A DNA stretch of 64,000 bases from Equus caballus (GCF_041296265.1 NC_091712.1:11317001-11381000); one strand, 5' to 3'. Counted from the first letter of the stretch, positions 1 through 13,017 are shown. Made by a program: numbers and translations. Notes: generated from the letters alone by a model not told the origin.

Positions 1-284
1 TGTGTCACCTGTGGAGTGTGCAAAGTCCTTAGAACAGGGGTAGCAGGACTCACATATTCTAAGGTGACTCTTACAATAGATGGGCCAGTATTCAATCCAG
101 AGAAAGTACTAAGACAGGGATCTGTTTCGATTCAGAAGATTAAAAACGTTCAAGAGGTAGAGTGGATGAGGTTTCAGCTCTAGCAGAGAGGCCACCTCAC
201 TCCATAACACTTCTGAGACGATCTCTCATCACTTTCTCAGCCTCATGCACCTTGCAACATTAACTTCACTTTTTTTGACTTGAG

Positions 285-660
285 CATTTGAAAGAAGCAC
301 CTTCCATGGGGCCTTTGCACTGACCATTCCCTCTGCCAGACACATACTTCCCCACGTAAACTTGCATCTCCCTCTTTGTCCTACTTGAGGTCTCTGTTCA
401 TGTGTTGCCTTGTTTTCAGGCCTTGACTAAATACACATGAAAAATAGATCACCCTCTTCGCTCTCTCCTTTACACCTGCTTTCCTTTTCCTCAGCCACCT
501 GCACCATCTGAAATGTTACGTAATTTTATCATTTCCCTACACTGCATCTTCATCTCCATCATTGAGTTGTAGGGACTTTTGTTTTCAGCATCTTATGTGC
601 ATGGGCAAGACAGTGCCTAAAACATGGTCAACACCCAATTTATATTCCCGAAGTACATGA
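285..660 (+). repeat. L2 LINE 3' end fragment upstream of first receptor
   Basis: The text runs like the L2 3' end: a 'ggggcctttgcactgacc' style segment, then 'ctgccagacacat', then a region ending in the 'agtgcctaaaacatgg' type tail. Matching copies lie at the same distance upstream of the two receptor pseudogenes, near 14.1-14.5 kb and 24.5-25.0 kb. The insertion is therefore older than the tandem duplication. The first 284 bases are the left-truncated upstream flank of the unit and show nothing coding. Confidence 0.55.
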
Positions 661-870
661 AGAATCTGTCATTAAAACTGTAGAATACATGATCCTTAAG
701 AAAAAAAGTTGATTAGGGCAAAAATTCCATATCAGATGTAACATGAGGGATCCCCAAAGGGGGCCATATCCATAGAAATAATATTAACATTAATTTTTTA
801 CTACAAATGATAAATTGTAGCATTTCAAGTATGATAGTAATGCGAGCTTGTGTGAAAATTAGTCATTTTA

Positions 871-886
871 TTTCCTTCTTTCCTAG
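871..886 (+). other. 3' splice site directly upstream of the receptor start
   Basis: A pyrimidine tract ending in AG (tttccttctttcctag) lies 16 bases before the receptor ATG. Olfactory receptor genes usually have a noncoding 5' exon spliced just ahead of a one-exon coding region, so this is the likely acceptor. The third receptor copy keeps a similar tract at 25160-25172. This acceptor is the reason for choosing the ATG at 903 rather than the in-frame ATG at 807, which would lie in the intron. Confidence 0.6.
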
Positions 887-902
887 AAGTCACTTCCACC
901 AC

Positions 903-1850
903 ATGGAACCAGGCAATAATACACAAATTTCAGGATTTCTTCTTCTGGGATTTTCAGAGAAACCAGAATTGCAGCTCCTCATATTTGGGCTTTTCCTCAC
1001 GATGTACCTGATTACTGTGTGTGGAAATCTGCTCATCATCTTGGCTGTCAGTTCAGACTCCCTCCTCCACACACCCATGTACTTCTTCCTCTGCAACCTG
1101 TCCTTCGTAGATATCTGTTTCACCTCCACCACCATCCTGAAGATGCTGCGGAACATCCAGACACAAAGCAAAGTCATAACCTATGAGGGTTGCATCACAC
1201 AGATTTATTTTTTCATACTCTTTGCAGTGTTGGACATCTTTCTCCTAACAGTGATGGCCTATGACCGGTTTGTGGCCATCTGCCACCCCCTGCACTACAC
1301 AGTCATCATGAACCACCGGCTCTGTGGACTGATGATTCTGGGGTCCTGGATCATGTGTATCTTGAATTCCTTATTACAAAGCTTAACAGCATTGAGGCTT
1401 TCCTTCTGTACCAACTTGGAAATCCCCCACTTTTTTTGTGAACTTAATCAGATGGTCCAACTTGCCTGTTCTGACACCTTTCTTAACAACATGGTGATGT
1501 ATTTTGCAGCCGTCCTGCTGGGTGGGGGTCCCTTTGCTGGTATCCTTTACTCTTACTCCAAGATAGTTTCCTGCATACTTGGAATCTCATCAGCTCAGGG
1601 GAAGTACAAAGCATTTTCCACCTGTGTGTCTCACCTCTCTGTTGTCTCCTTATTTTATTGTACAGTCTTAGGAGTGTACCTCAGCTCTGCTGCCACCCAC
1701 AGCTCACACTCAAGTGCAATAGCCTCAGTGATGTACACTGTGGTCACACCCATGCTGAACCCCTTCATCTACAGCCTGAGGAACAAAGACATAAAGAAAG
1801 CTCTCAAATCATTCTTTGTGAAGGAAACTACAAAATTGTCCCAGCACTGA
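903..1850 (+). CDS. Olfactory receptor, family 7 (OR7A-like), intact
   Basis: This is a seven-transmembrane odorant receptor of the rhodopsin class. It would act in the cilia of olfactory neurons through Golf and cAMP. The 315-residue frame starts MEPGNNTQ, with an N-glycosylation sequon at Asn5, as in human OR7A proteins. Family hallmarks appear in order: GN in TM1, LHTPMYFF after TM2, the conserved TM3-loop motif [25 protein letters not shown] before TM6, and [12 protein letters not shown] in TM7. Cysteines for the extracellular disulphide are present. The start is the OR7-type ATG just after a splice acceptor, with G at +4. The tail after LKSFF does not match OR7A and ends in KLSQH. The OR7A-like tail ending in KKCP is readable in another frame and ends at 1864, so a small indel changed the last residues. 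The receptor core is intact. It could still be unexpressed, since its neighbours are dead. Confidence 0.9.
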   Translation: MEPGNNTQISGFLLLGFSEKPELQLLIFGLFLTMYLITVCGNLLIILAVSSDSLLHTPMYFFLCNLSFVDICFTSTTILKMLRNIQTQSKVITYEGCITQIYFFILFAVLDIFLLTVMAYDRFVAICHPLHYTVIMNHRLCGLMILGSWIMCILNSLLQSLTALRLSFCTNLEIPHFFCELNQMVQLACSDTFLNNMVMYFAAVLLGGGPFAGILYSYSKIVSCILGISSAQGKYKAFSTCVSHLSVVSLFYCTVLGVYLSSAATHSSHSSAIASVMYTVVTPMLNPFIYSLRNKDIKKALKSFFVKETTKLSQH

Positions 1851-3436
1851 AGAAGTGCCCATGATTGCAGAGGTCAAAACCTCAGAGACAGAAGATATGA
1901 TCATTTGATAAGACGTTTGAAGTGATATTGTTCTTTCTATTTATTTCCTGGCATTTCTACTTCTTTCACCTCAACTTCTCTATTCAAGTAACTCCCTTTA
2001 TTAAGCTTCTGCTCCCTTTGATAACTAACATTTTTTCCCTTTGTTGTTTTCTTACTTTTCAAAATTTATTCCAGTCATGGATCATAATATTTGTAAATAC
2101 CCATTAGCTTAATAAACAGCATGGAACTTTTTTTAGAATAATTTTTCTCAAATGGCATATATCATAACAAATAATTTTTCTTTTGTTTTACTAAAAGAAT
2201 TGCCATGAATTATATCACTTGTATGGGAAAAAAAACTACACTTGCTGACCAAGGCAGTTTGTATAATTTTATAATAGAGGAAGTCTCAGCGCACAATTTT
2301 CACTTTATGCCAGGCATTCCTTTGTATGTCACTGTCTCAACTGCTCCTCCAGATAATGTAGAGTGTAACACACTGTGGTGATGTGTAATTGGTTACTGGG
2401 TTTTATTCTTCTCATTAGGATCTTATGTTCTTTCAGCCTGGTGTCCACAAGGCCCACCCTAGTCACTGGCAAAATGACCATCAAGCACATTTCTCCCAGA
2501 GGACTTTTCATTGAAGGACAGGTTTCAATAAACAGAGTGATTCAATATGACCTTAGAATCACAGAGGACTTTCAATTTTATGAAGCAAAATTTACAATAA
2601 CACCATGTATTCTGTGCAGAATATTTATTTTTCACTCTGTACATCTACTGATTGGAGTATGGAGGATTGGTAGCCATACCTAAATGGTTTTATATTTTTG
2701 AAGAAGGATTAATTGATGTTTTTCTACTTTTTATTGGATTACCTTTTGTTTCTGCTTGCAAACTTCCAGTGTTATTTATAGCACAAATGCTTTCATTGCT
2801 ATAAATAAAAAATGTTTTCCCCCTTCTAGGTATTGTCATCACCATGAAAGGGAGTTTGAATGATCATTATCATTATCATCCATTATGCTCAGGATATCTA
2901 TCTTTTATGATTAAAGGATCACTCAAAAGAGAGCTTGACTTCCTGTCCAGCCATGTGAATCTGGGTCCCAGTTTTCCTGAACAAACATGCATGTCCTTTC
3001 AGTCTTTCCTGGTTACCTGGAAATGAACCCTTACGAGAGGTTTAAAATACAGTTGTCTAAAATAAAATGAAATAACAGAGTAACTACAAATGCTTTGTAT
3101 TCAAAGACAAGAAAAAATGCCAAGAATAATCAGGAGCAGATTATTATAATTGTCCTCTCTTCTGTTCAATTTGATTATTGAATCAGTTACCTGTTGCTTC
3201 ATAACAAGCCATCCTGAAAGAAAATATTTAATATATTACCTTTATTACCAAAAGGGATTGCATGGTGGGGAGTTGTTCTGAGCTCTGCTGATCTCATCGT
3301 GGGTCTGCAAGCTGTGAGTCTCCACATTGTGTCTCTAAGGCTCATCCATGATATTGTGTGAGGCCATGTTGCTCTTCTCACTTGAACCAATATATGATCA
3401 GTTAACTCTGTTTCTATATATATCTATATATATATT
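1851..3436. other. Downstream flank of receptor unit A, no gene
   Basis: There is no coding sequence here. The stretch is homologous to the DNA after the other two receptors, at 15653-17480 and 26156-27900. The clearest shared segment is about 3170-3390 (aligning with 16915-17140 and 27455-27690), which reads like an old interspersed repeat containing 'gagttgttctgagctctgctg' type text. Small open frames in it are not conserved between copies. Confidence 0.6.
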
Positions 3437-3655
3437 TTGAGTAAGATTAGCCCTGAGTTAACATCCCCCACAAATCCTCCTCTTGGTGAGGAAGACTGGC
3501 CCTGAGCTCACATCCATGCCCATCTTCCTCTACTTTATATGTGGGACACCTCCCACAGCTGGCTTGACAAGTGGTGCCATGTCTGCACCCAGGATCCAAA
3601 TCAGTGAACCCCAGGCCACTGAAGCAGTTTTACCCAAAAAAAGTGGATCAAGTGT
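3437..3655 (-). repeat. ERE-type tRNA-derived SINE
   Basis: Read on the minus strand, this has the equine repetitive element layout: a tRNA-like head with a 'cactgcttcagtggcc' type segment, then a 'cccacatataaagtagag' type middle, then the 'gatgttaactcagggctaat' tail. Many CpG sites are decayed, so the copy is not young. ERE SINEs are known from perissodactyls and are the main evidence for the organism group. Confidence 0.75.
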
Positions 3656-3959
3656 AAATTGTTTAATTTACTTCTACTGTCCCTGTATCCATTGATGACA
3701 CTATTTTTCCGCCCAGGTAGAAGAGATGTCTCCTACCGCTGCTCAGTGTGAAGCAGCTGCTTGTGCTCCGGATCCTGTTCTGATCCCGGCACCTCTAGAA
3801 TTTTCTCTTCATAAGTAATCTGTTGAAGAATAATTACATACTACAAAGTGCACATATTTTAAATGTATAACTTGATGAATTAAAAGAGGCATACAAAAAT
3901 TATGGTACACACACTACATTTCCATTTGTGTAAAATTTAAGAAACTTCACAATAAACTT

Positions 3960-6900
3960 TAATGACCTTTTAAGGTAGTTGTTAAAATTGGCTGAGACTT
4001 AGTCTTGCCCAAGTCCCCACCCCTGGGGCAGCAACCCACAAACAGGGGGACCTCACAAACCTGGAGCTTCTCCCCAAGGAATGAGGGACTCACACCCCAA
4101 TTGAAGCACCTCAACTCTGAAGATCTGTATTTGCAAGACAAGGCTCCAAAACATGTGACTTTGAAAACAATCGGGGATTATGACCACGAGCCCAAATGTA
4201 TATAGGAAATGGAGAAACTGCTCTTAAGGCGTTTGTGCAAGTACTCACTTGCTTCAGTGTCCAAGGCAGAAGCAGCAGTTTGAAAAGTGCCCAGACCATA
4301 TGTGAAGGGGAATAATTTGCCAACCTTAATGCATCCACCAGAGGGGGAGTGCTCTGTCAAGGTTCTTTCTGAGGAAAGAGGAACTGGTGGGTACCATTTT
4401 TGTGCTCTCCCTTTGCTTTGCTTAAATTGCCTCAATGATCTCCCATCTGCCTCGCTAAAGTGTCAGGCACCCCTCATCTTCCCCCTCTGCCTTGCTAAAA
4501 CCACTGTGTGCCATCCCTGCCACCCCCACTGCCTAGCTAATGCCTGCAGGTGCAGTTCATGAGCTCTCCTTCTGCCACACTGCACAGTGCCAGTGTCTTG
4601 TGGAGGGGAGATTGTACATATACCTGGTGCCCATGCTTTTTATATTTTACATACAGAGCCCCAGTTTTTATGGTAGCAGCCTAAGGGACATGAATTGCAA
4701 AGCTGGCTCATGAGGCCAGGAGGGCTTGAGCTCTTGGGTCCCATGGATTGTAACCATCAGAGAGACAGTTCTTGGCTGGCAGCCACCCCAGGACACTTCA
4801 CTGATGGCAGACTGAAACATAGCACTTATTTTTCCAGAAAAAGAGCCCTATTTACTTGTCCAGGAGCTTTGGCCTGACAAATTCTCTTCTGCCATATTCA
4901 TAAAGGCAAGGGGAGGAGTTCCTAGGGAACAGAGGCCATGGATGCAGTCTTTGGGCTCTCCATCTGGACTGCTCCAGCCTTCTGCTATCTCCCAGAAAGG
5001 AGTTTATAACCTTGTCTGGTGCCCCATTTTTTTGCCGCTGCTGCCAGGGGACATCTCTATATCACCTGGCTCTGGAGTCCATCAGAGCTTATGTAGACTG
5101 GACCCTCAAGAATATAAAAAACAGAAAAAGTGTCATTAAACAGCAACTGCCCTCATGGCACAGTAAGGAGTAAGAGGCCCAGAAGCTCAGTCTCTCTGTG
5201 AAAGAGGCTTACAGCTTATCACTGCAGCTGCTGCCTGAGAGGCAGGCTTCTACTCTAACACACATCTAAGGGCTCACCACAACCTACCCAGAGGTCTCAG
5301 AAGATGGGCCCTATCTAACACTCTCTCTACTGCATCTGGTCCACCAGTGTTTCTGGGAGGGGTTTCCTCGTGTCTGATGCCCCAGTACCTCTAGTACCTC
5401 AGCTTCTGTTGCTGCTCAACAAGGGACTCTCCTTGGTTGACCGGCTCTCAGACAGTGTCCACTGGAGGAGCCTTCTTTGAACTCTCTCTGTCTTACCACA
5501 GCTCACTGGTACCTCCCAGAAAGGAGTTTATACACGTGGCATCTGGAGTCCTAGTTTCCCCAACTGTTGAACAAAAGACACTTCCAGATCACCTAGCCTG
5601 GAAGCCGGCAAGGTTTATGATGGTGGTCCCACAGGACTCTATACACTTGCATATTTTAAAACCTGCTCTCTGAGGTCCTATTTCAATTGACCTGAAATTA
5701 GATGCTGACTGAGATTCTGCCATTTGGAAAACTGACACCTCTTGGCACACCCACAACAAATGGAAGCTATGAAAAATAAAACAGGATGATTGGACATCAT
5801 AAAGATTTGAGACAAAACCAAGAATTATGGCAAGGATGAAGAATAAGTTTCATCTTCCACATGAGGCCACTCTTTCAAGATGGAGAAAAGTAACTGTTTC
5901 ACCTAATGCATAGAAAAGACACAAATAATCAAGCAAAATGGGGACAAAAAAGAATATGTTAAGAACAGAAAAACAAGTTAAAACCTCAGAAAAAAAGTTG
6001 ATAAAACAGAGATGAGTAATTTACCTGATAAAAATATCAAAATAATGGTCCTAAAGGTGCTCATCAAACTCAGGAAGAAAAGATGAACACATTGAGAATT
6101 TCAACAAAGAGGTATAAAATATAAGAAAGTACCAAACAGAATACACAGCGCTGAAGAATACAATAACTGAACTGAAAAATACACTCCAGGAGTTCAACAG
6201 CTGAGTAGATGAAGCAGAAGAAAGGATCAGTGATCACAAGGACAGGACAGTGATACATACCCAAACAGAGCAGCAAAAAGAAAAAAAAAATATTACAAAA
6301 TGTAACCATAACTTAAGACAACATCAAACAGAATAACATCCACATTACAGGGGTACCAGAAGGAGAAGAGGGAGAGAAAGGGACAAAAAATTTATATTTG
6401 AAGAAATAATGACTGAAAACTTTCCTAACCCAGGGATGGAAACAAACATCCAGATCCAGGAAATTCTGAGAATTCCAAATAACATGAACCCAATGAGATC
6501 CACACTCAGATGCAGTATAATTAAAATGTCAAAAATTACAGATAAAGAGAAAATCGTAAAAGCAGCATGACAAAACCAACTTGTTACATGCAAGGGAACC
6601 AACATATGACTATCAGCAGATTTTTAAGCAAAACTTTTGCAGCCAGAAAGGAAAGGCACAATTTATTCAAAGTGCTGATAAAAAAAAAACAAAAACAAAA
6701 ACAAAAAAAAACAACTGTTTCCACCAAGAATACTTTACCTAGGAAAGTTTTCATTTAGAATTGAGCAAGAAATAAATAATTTTCAGGACAAGCAGAAGCT
6801 AAAAGTGTTCATCACCACTAAACCAGCCTTACAAGGAATGTTAAAGGGACACCTTTAAGCTGAAAAAAGGCACTAATTAGCAACAACAAAACATATGAAA

Positions 6901-9305
6901 TTATAAATCTCACTGTGAAGGTAAATATACACCAAAAGTAGTGAATTGATCACATATAAAGCTGGTATGAAGATAAAGACAAAAGGAGTTAAAAATAACT
7001 ATAACTAGAATAATAGGTTAAGGGATTCACGTAATAAAATGATGTTAAATGTGACATCAACAACATGAAACACGAGGAGAGAGCAAAAATGCAGTTTTAT
7101 AATGTGCTCAAACTTGTTATTATCAATATAAAGTAGACTGTTATAAATATAGGTTGTTTTATGTAAGCTTCATGGTGACAACAAAGCAAAAACCTATAGT
7201 AGATAAACAAAGATAATGGGAAAGGAATCTAAGCATAACAGTGAAGAAAGTCATCAAACCATAAAAGAAGAGACCAAGAGAAGAAGAAAGTAAGAGAGAG
7301 TAACTACTGAAACAGCCAGAAAATAATTTTAAAAACAGCAATAAACACATACTTGTCAATGATTACTTTGAATGCAAATGTACAAAATTATCCAGTAAAG
7401 CAACACACAGTGGCTGAATGGATACAAAAACAAGACCCATCTATATGATGCCCACAAGAGACTCAATTCAGATGTAAGAATATACACAAACTGAAAGTTA
7501 AAAGATGGAAAAAAGATGTTGTGGTCCAATTAAAACCAAAGGAAAGCTGAGGGAAGTCTGCTTAATTTCATACAAAATAGGTTTTAATACAAAGACTGCA
7601 GTAATATACAAAGAAGGCATTACATAATGATAAAGGGGTCAATGCAACAACAAGAGCTACCATTTATAAATACTTATGCAGCCAACGTAAAAGCACCTAA
7701 ATATAAAAAGCAAATATTAAAGGCAGAAGTTGACAGCAATACAATAATTGTAGAGGACTTTAATACCCCATTTACATTAATGGATAAATCATCAAGACAA
7801 GAAGGAAAATTCAGCCTTAAATATCACATTAGGCCATATGCACTTAATCAATATATATAGAACATTCCACCCAAAAGCAATGAAAATATCACATACCAAA
7901 ATTTATGGTAGTCTGCAAAGCATTTCTAAAAGGGAAGTTCACAGTGATACAGACATACCTCGAGACAGAAGAAAAATCTCAAATAAACAATCTAACTTGA
8001 CATTTCAGGGAAGTGGAAAAAGAAGAACAAACGAAGCCCAAACGTAGTAGAAGGAAGGAAATAAAGATCTGAGAGGGAAATAAATGAAATAGAGACAACA
8101 AAGATCAATATAACTAAAAGGTAGGTCTTTGAAAAGACAAGCACAGTTTATAAACCTTTAGCCAGGCTCCACAGCAACAAACAAAGACAGGACTTGGCCG
8201 AATGAAGTCTGAAATGAAAGAGGAGACATCACAACTGATACCACAGAAATGCAGTGTTGTGAGATACTACATGAACGATTATACACCAGGAATTGGACTA
8301 CCTAGAAGAAATAGTTAAATTCTTAGAAACATACAGCATTCCAAGACTGCAGCATGAAGAAATAGAAACTCTCAATAAACCAATTACTAGTAAGAAGATT
8401 GATATGGTAATCAAAAACCAACAAAAATGTTAAAGACCACTTATTAAAAATAGAATTATACCAATCCTTCTCAAACTCTTCCAAGAACATGAAGAGGAGA
8501 GAATACATCCAAAGTCATTTTACAATTTCAACATTACCCCAATACCAAAACCAGGCAAGGATACCACAAGAAAAGAAAATTACCGGCCAATATCCATAAT
8601 GAACATAGGTGCAAAGATCCTCAATGAACTATTAGCAAACCAAATTCAACAATACATTAAATGGATCATGTATTGTGATCAAAGTAGGAGTTGTTCCCAG
8701 GATGGAAGTGTGGTTTAACATTTGTAAATTGATCAACACGATACACCATATTAACTAAATGAAGGAGAAAAATCATATGATCATCCCAATAGATGCAAAA
8801 AAAAAAAAAAAGGCACTTGACAAAATGCAGCTTCCATTTATAATAAAAACCCTCAACAAGCTGTGTATTGAGGGAATGCACCTCAACAGACAGGCTATAA
8901 ATGACAAGCCCACAGCTAACATCCTACTCAACAGTGAAAAGGCTAAAGCTTTTCTGCTAAGATCAGGGACAAGGCAAGGATGCCCAATCTTGTCACTTTT
9001 GTTCAACACACTATTGGAATTCCTAGCTAGGGCATTTTGGCAAAAAAATGGGAAGAAATAAAATGTACCCAAATTGGAAAGAAAGAAGTAAAATTGTCAA
9101 TATTTGCAGATGGCATGATTTTATATAGAGAAAACTATACAGACTCCACCAAACCACCATTAGAACTAATAAAACAAATTCAATAAAGTTGCAAGATAAA
9201 AAATAAATATACAAAAATCTATCATGTTTCTACACACTAACAACAAACTCTCAGAATGAGAAATTTTAAAAAAAGATCACATTTACAATTTCATCAAAAA
9301 GAACA
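3960..9305 (+). mobile_element. LINE-1 (old mammalian L1M/L1MA type), 5' UTR through most of ORF2
   Basis: The 5' UTR covers roughly 3960-5750 and contains the characteristic 'cagctgctgcctgagaggca' and 'gaggagccttctttgaac' segments. ORF1 sequence follows to about 6840, with coiled-coil coding text such as 'ctgaagaatacaataactga'. The ORF1-ORF2 junction region and ORF2 endonuclease follow. Reverse-transcriptase sequence near 8590-9160 includes 'attaccggccaatatccat' and 'tttgcagatggcatgatttt', where the usual FADD is read as FADG. Part of ORF2 is missing near 7880, where the endonuclease text jumps by several hundred bases. Many stops and shifts are present, so it is dead. The element ends abruptly inside ORF2, with no ORF2 C-terminus, 3' UTR or poly(A). 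Confidence 0.85.
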
Positions 9306-10470
9306 AAACTGTCTGTGGTCCCATGCATCACTTGCTCGTATTGTGTTCCTCCTTTACTCTTTTTACTGAAAGAAATGACCTGTCACTTTAATATTCTTCA
9401 CATGCAAGTCCTTGCTTTAAACAAAAACCAAAGTGAAGTTTCTTCTGCATACTTTGTGCTAATAAATCACCCTTCATATATATTTGCAACGTGCTTCACA
9501 TCTCTATTAGTCTTTATTTTTTACTTTGGTGTTTTGTGATTAGATTTATTCCTCAAAGTTGCATCCCCTTTAGCCACCATCTGGAGGCATTCTTCTTCAC
9601 CATTTGACCATTATCTGTATCTTCAATAAGCATATTTTAATCTTTATATAAGAAGAAATTATAACTTTAGACACTGCTTCCTCTCTGCATTTTTAAAAGG
9701 CTTTATATTATATTCTTTTATTTCCAAGTCTTTTGCAATTTAATCATGAATTAGTGACCTATGTTGACACCATTCAAGTATTAATAGTTTATATGTAAAT
9801 AAAATTAGTTTGAAATTTTCAATCTATTTTGTTTTCTACAGTTGTTTTAAAAGCACTAAACTTAACATAATTTCATTCTTACTGTCATTCTTCCTTCCTT
9901 AAGTTCCTACTTTCTTTTAGAACTTTTCTTTCTGTACATACATCCATACATATTAACATACTTTTAATTTAAATACATAAATAGGATCCTGTGCAGAAGA
10001 TAAGTACTCTTAACATCTTAGGACAATCGTTTATTCCAGCTTGTCTCTCCCTTTCCTTCTTACCCAATGTTACCTTATGGACATTCCTCTAACCAACAAC
10101 CATAACGATGATTCATTACTTTGATGGGCTCATAATATTTCATGATGTAGCTGTGCTATTTACACTTTTGATGGTCTTTCACATTGTTTATAACAATTGA
10201 TACTATACCAATCAGCAAATATATTTTGAAGTGGTTAAATTTAAACTGTGGTTCTAACCAGGAGCAATTTTGTCCCCCAGGGGACATTGAGCAGTGTCCA
10301 GAGACATTTTAGGCTGTGACATTGGAGAGGTGTAGATGGAGGCCAGGGACGTTCTAGACACTCTGCAATGCACAGGACAGACCCCACCACAGAGGATGAT
10401 CTGTCCCAGGATGCAAATCATACTGAGAGTAAGAAATTCTCACCTAAAGAATATCTGCATTTTTAATCTT
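9306..10470 (+). other. Duplicated flank block 'Y', first copy
   Basis: This non-coding block is homologous to 20990-22350, with a further partial copy at 23040-23340. Shared text includes 'caatattcttcacatgcaag' against 'caatattcttcacttgtgaa', and a MER20 at the far end of both full copies. No gene is seen. Confidence 0.65.
10247..10437 (+). mobile_element. MER20 (hAT-Charlie nonautonomous DNA transposon)
   Basis: The head 'gtggttctaaccaggagcaa', the middle 'caggggacattgagcagtgt' and a segment with 'ccagggacgttctagacact' follow the MER20 consensus of about 219 bases. The orthologous copy at 22128-22316 shows it predates the local duplication. Confidence 0.75.
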
Positions 10471-10799
10471 TCTAGCTGAGATCTAAAACATTGCTTACTT
10501 CTCACATCCACTCCATAATGTAGACGGAATTTCCTGAGTTTATAGACAAAAAAAAAAAAGAGGGCTAAAGTTTTATTTCCTGCCATGAGGGAAATAATCA
10601 AGAGGCGTGTGTACATGTGTGTATGCAGAAGCTGAACTATTGAGTCCATTTGAAGACAATGTCAGACCTGAGGTGTGTGGGAGGCTTCTTGGTGAAGAAG
10701 CCCTCAAAATATCTACTTCTGACCCTATACTGGACCAAACATTGAAACTTACAGTCAACCACAGGCCAAAACGTGTAGTATTAGGATCAATGGGGAACT

Positions 10800-12690
10800 A
10801 GTTACAAATGTAGAAAGTCTGGCCTCACGTTAGATATGCTGAATCAAAATCTGCGTCTGAACAAGATCCCAAGTGATCCACATGCCCATTAATGTTGGAG
10901 AAATTCTTGTCTAGAATAGTGTTCACAGTCTTCTCACTGTTGGCATTTATGCTTGAGAATTTCTTTGTGGTGGGGATATCCTGTGCATTATAGAATGTTG
11001 AACAGCATCCCTGGCCTCAACCCTTTAGGTGGCAGTAGTACTTCCCCAGTTATAGCAAGCAATAATGCCTCCAGACAATGACAAGTGTCCTTGCTGGGAT
11101 GATCACCCCTGGTAGAGAACCACTGACCTAGACCATGAGAATGGGAATAATTTGGAATTCCAAGAAATCTCATCCCTTACTCAGTCGTAACTTGGGGAAA
11201 ATTATTTTACCCTTCTGAGCTCTGTTTCTGCAAAAGTAGACAAATTTATGATTGTACTGACCACAGAGAATGGACATTAGTATAACTTAAATGAGCAAAC
11301 TCACACCAGAATGTAAGCTCTGTCCATGGTGCATAAAAAGATCTAAACATATCTTATAATTAAGCAATATTTTTTCAGATAAAGGATTAAAAGACAGCTT
11401 TAATTTGTGTTAAGGGCATGAAACTCATGATTGATTTGTCAAAAGTATCATGAAGCCAAAGGTTATAATACCCATGGTTTCATATCAAAAAAACACACCT
11501 CCCTCCCTTGTTGAAGAGGGGAAGAGAAATTTTTGGGAGATATCGGGAATTGTTCCCTGCCACAAGTCAATACTTTGGAGACCCAAGGGATCTAGTCAAA
11601 ACAGATTCATCAATCTCAGATTTGGAAAAAACAGTAACTCAGGATTGGGATAAGATGCAAGGAGGTTTAGACCTCCAGAAGACAGGGAAATTCCTGGAGA
11701 AGTTGTAATTAAAACTAGATATACCTTGACTTCTAATCTGGTCTCTTGAGCACAGAGTCAGCAGGAATAATTTTCTTTGTGTCCATATCAGTGTCCCACA
11801 GAAAATGATGTGCTCAGAGACGGGAGCAACATTGGAAACAGTGCCTAGTAGCAGACGGAGAGAGCTGTAAACATCTCCTCTGCTGCAGGCCATCAGCATG
11901 TGCAACACTGAGCTGAAACAACATGGTTGCTGCTTTTGGAGACCTAAGTCTTGCTGGGGAACTGATGTTTCACTCCTTCCTCCTGTCCTCTCTGGGAACA
12001 GAGCTTCAGTCTCCATCATCAACCATCCAGAAAGGAATTCAGACTTCCACATGGACCCCTTCCTCTCCGAGACTCCATCCAGGTGACTCTGAGAGCTCAG
12101 CAGGTACCTCATGAAAGGTTCAGAGACAGTGGGAGAGGAGAGCTTTTATCTCAGGTTACCTGAGAGCCAAAGCAGCCTTGCCCAGAACTGAGAGATTGCC
12201 ATGTTTGTTTGTTAGGTAGACTGACTAATTTACAATTAATTTATTTAGTGTAATAAAAAGAGAAGTGTCTTTTGGACTCAGAAATATAAAGATTATTGTT
12301 ATAATTAAGTGATGGGAAAGGACATCTGGGCGGATGAGAACGAAAAAGAAATGGGAGCTGTAAAGTGGTTCCAGTAAAATTAAAACCTATCTGAGGAGCT
12401 TTACACAGAAGAGGAGCTGTAAAATAGTGTTAGGTTTTAAGACCTGTGCAGTGAACTGACTGCAGTTTTTAAAAATGTTTGAGATGGAATGCATTTGAGC
12501 ATGTTCTGTATTTACTAGGAATCCCAGATCAAGAAGGTAGATGTTACTTTGCAACAGCAGTCTTGGCATGCATTTCACAGTATTGTCTGGCATGTTGGGT
12601 ATTCACATAAAAATTTATATTTAGTATGCAAAAAGAATTATGCTAATGAGCTTTACTTTAAAGTATTTCATTACCTACACCTGGAGGAGT
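10800..12690 (+). other. Duplicated flank block 'X', first copy (MER5A, MER20, conserved non-coding segment)
   Basis: This block is homologous to 19280-20960 and in part to 29850-30250. It begins with a decayed MER5A, followed by an inverted MER20. Next comes a well-conserved segment around 11740-12115 with shared text 'gagcttcagtctccatcatc' and 'aaccatccag', ending at 'ccag' followed by a gtgact donor-like site. The last part (12390-12690) also aligns, with 'gggtattcacataaaaa' in both copies. No open frame is conserved. The preceding 10471-10799 shows nothing I recognise. Confidence 0.6.
10925..11130 (-). mobile_element. MER20, inverted copy
   Basis: The text 'atcctgtgcattatagaatg', 'gcatccctggcctcaaccc' and the end 'ggtagagaaccactga' is the reverse complement of the MER20 consensus. 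Copies in the same position beside MER5A occur at 19417-19551 and 30053-30180. Confidence 0.7.
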
Positions 12691-13017
12691 AATGGAAACA
12701 TCTGAGAGGTAAAAGGAAAAATTTGGCTTCAGCTCATCACCAGTGATAATCATTCACTAACCAACATTTGTTAACTATGCCAAGCATGTTACATGTATTG
12801 ACTAAATCTGCTGACCATCTCCAGGCAAAGGACACTGCCATCCCCACTAGCAGAGTGAGAACGTTAACACTCAGAATGGTCTGATTGGTCTCCTTGACAA
12901 ACAGCTAGTATGTGGTAGATCCAAGTTCAGAACTCCATTTTCCATTTCCAATGTTTTGCATTTAATATTATTTAGAAAGTCATTTACCATTTCATCTTTT
13001 AAAATTCCCCATTATTG

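Noticed and set aside
890-1177. 95-codon minus-strand frame opposite the intact receptor (similar shadow at 25215-25463)
   Set aside because: It is an antisense shadow of the receptor coding sequence and recurs because the receptor sequence is duplicated.
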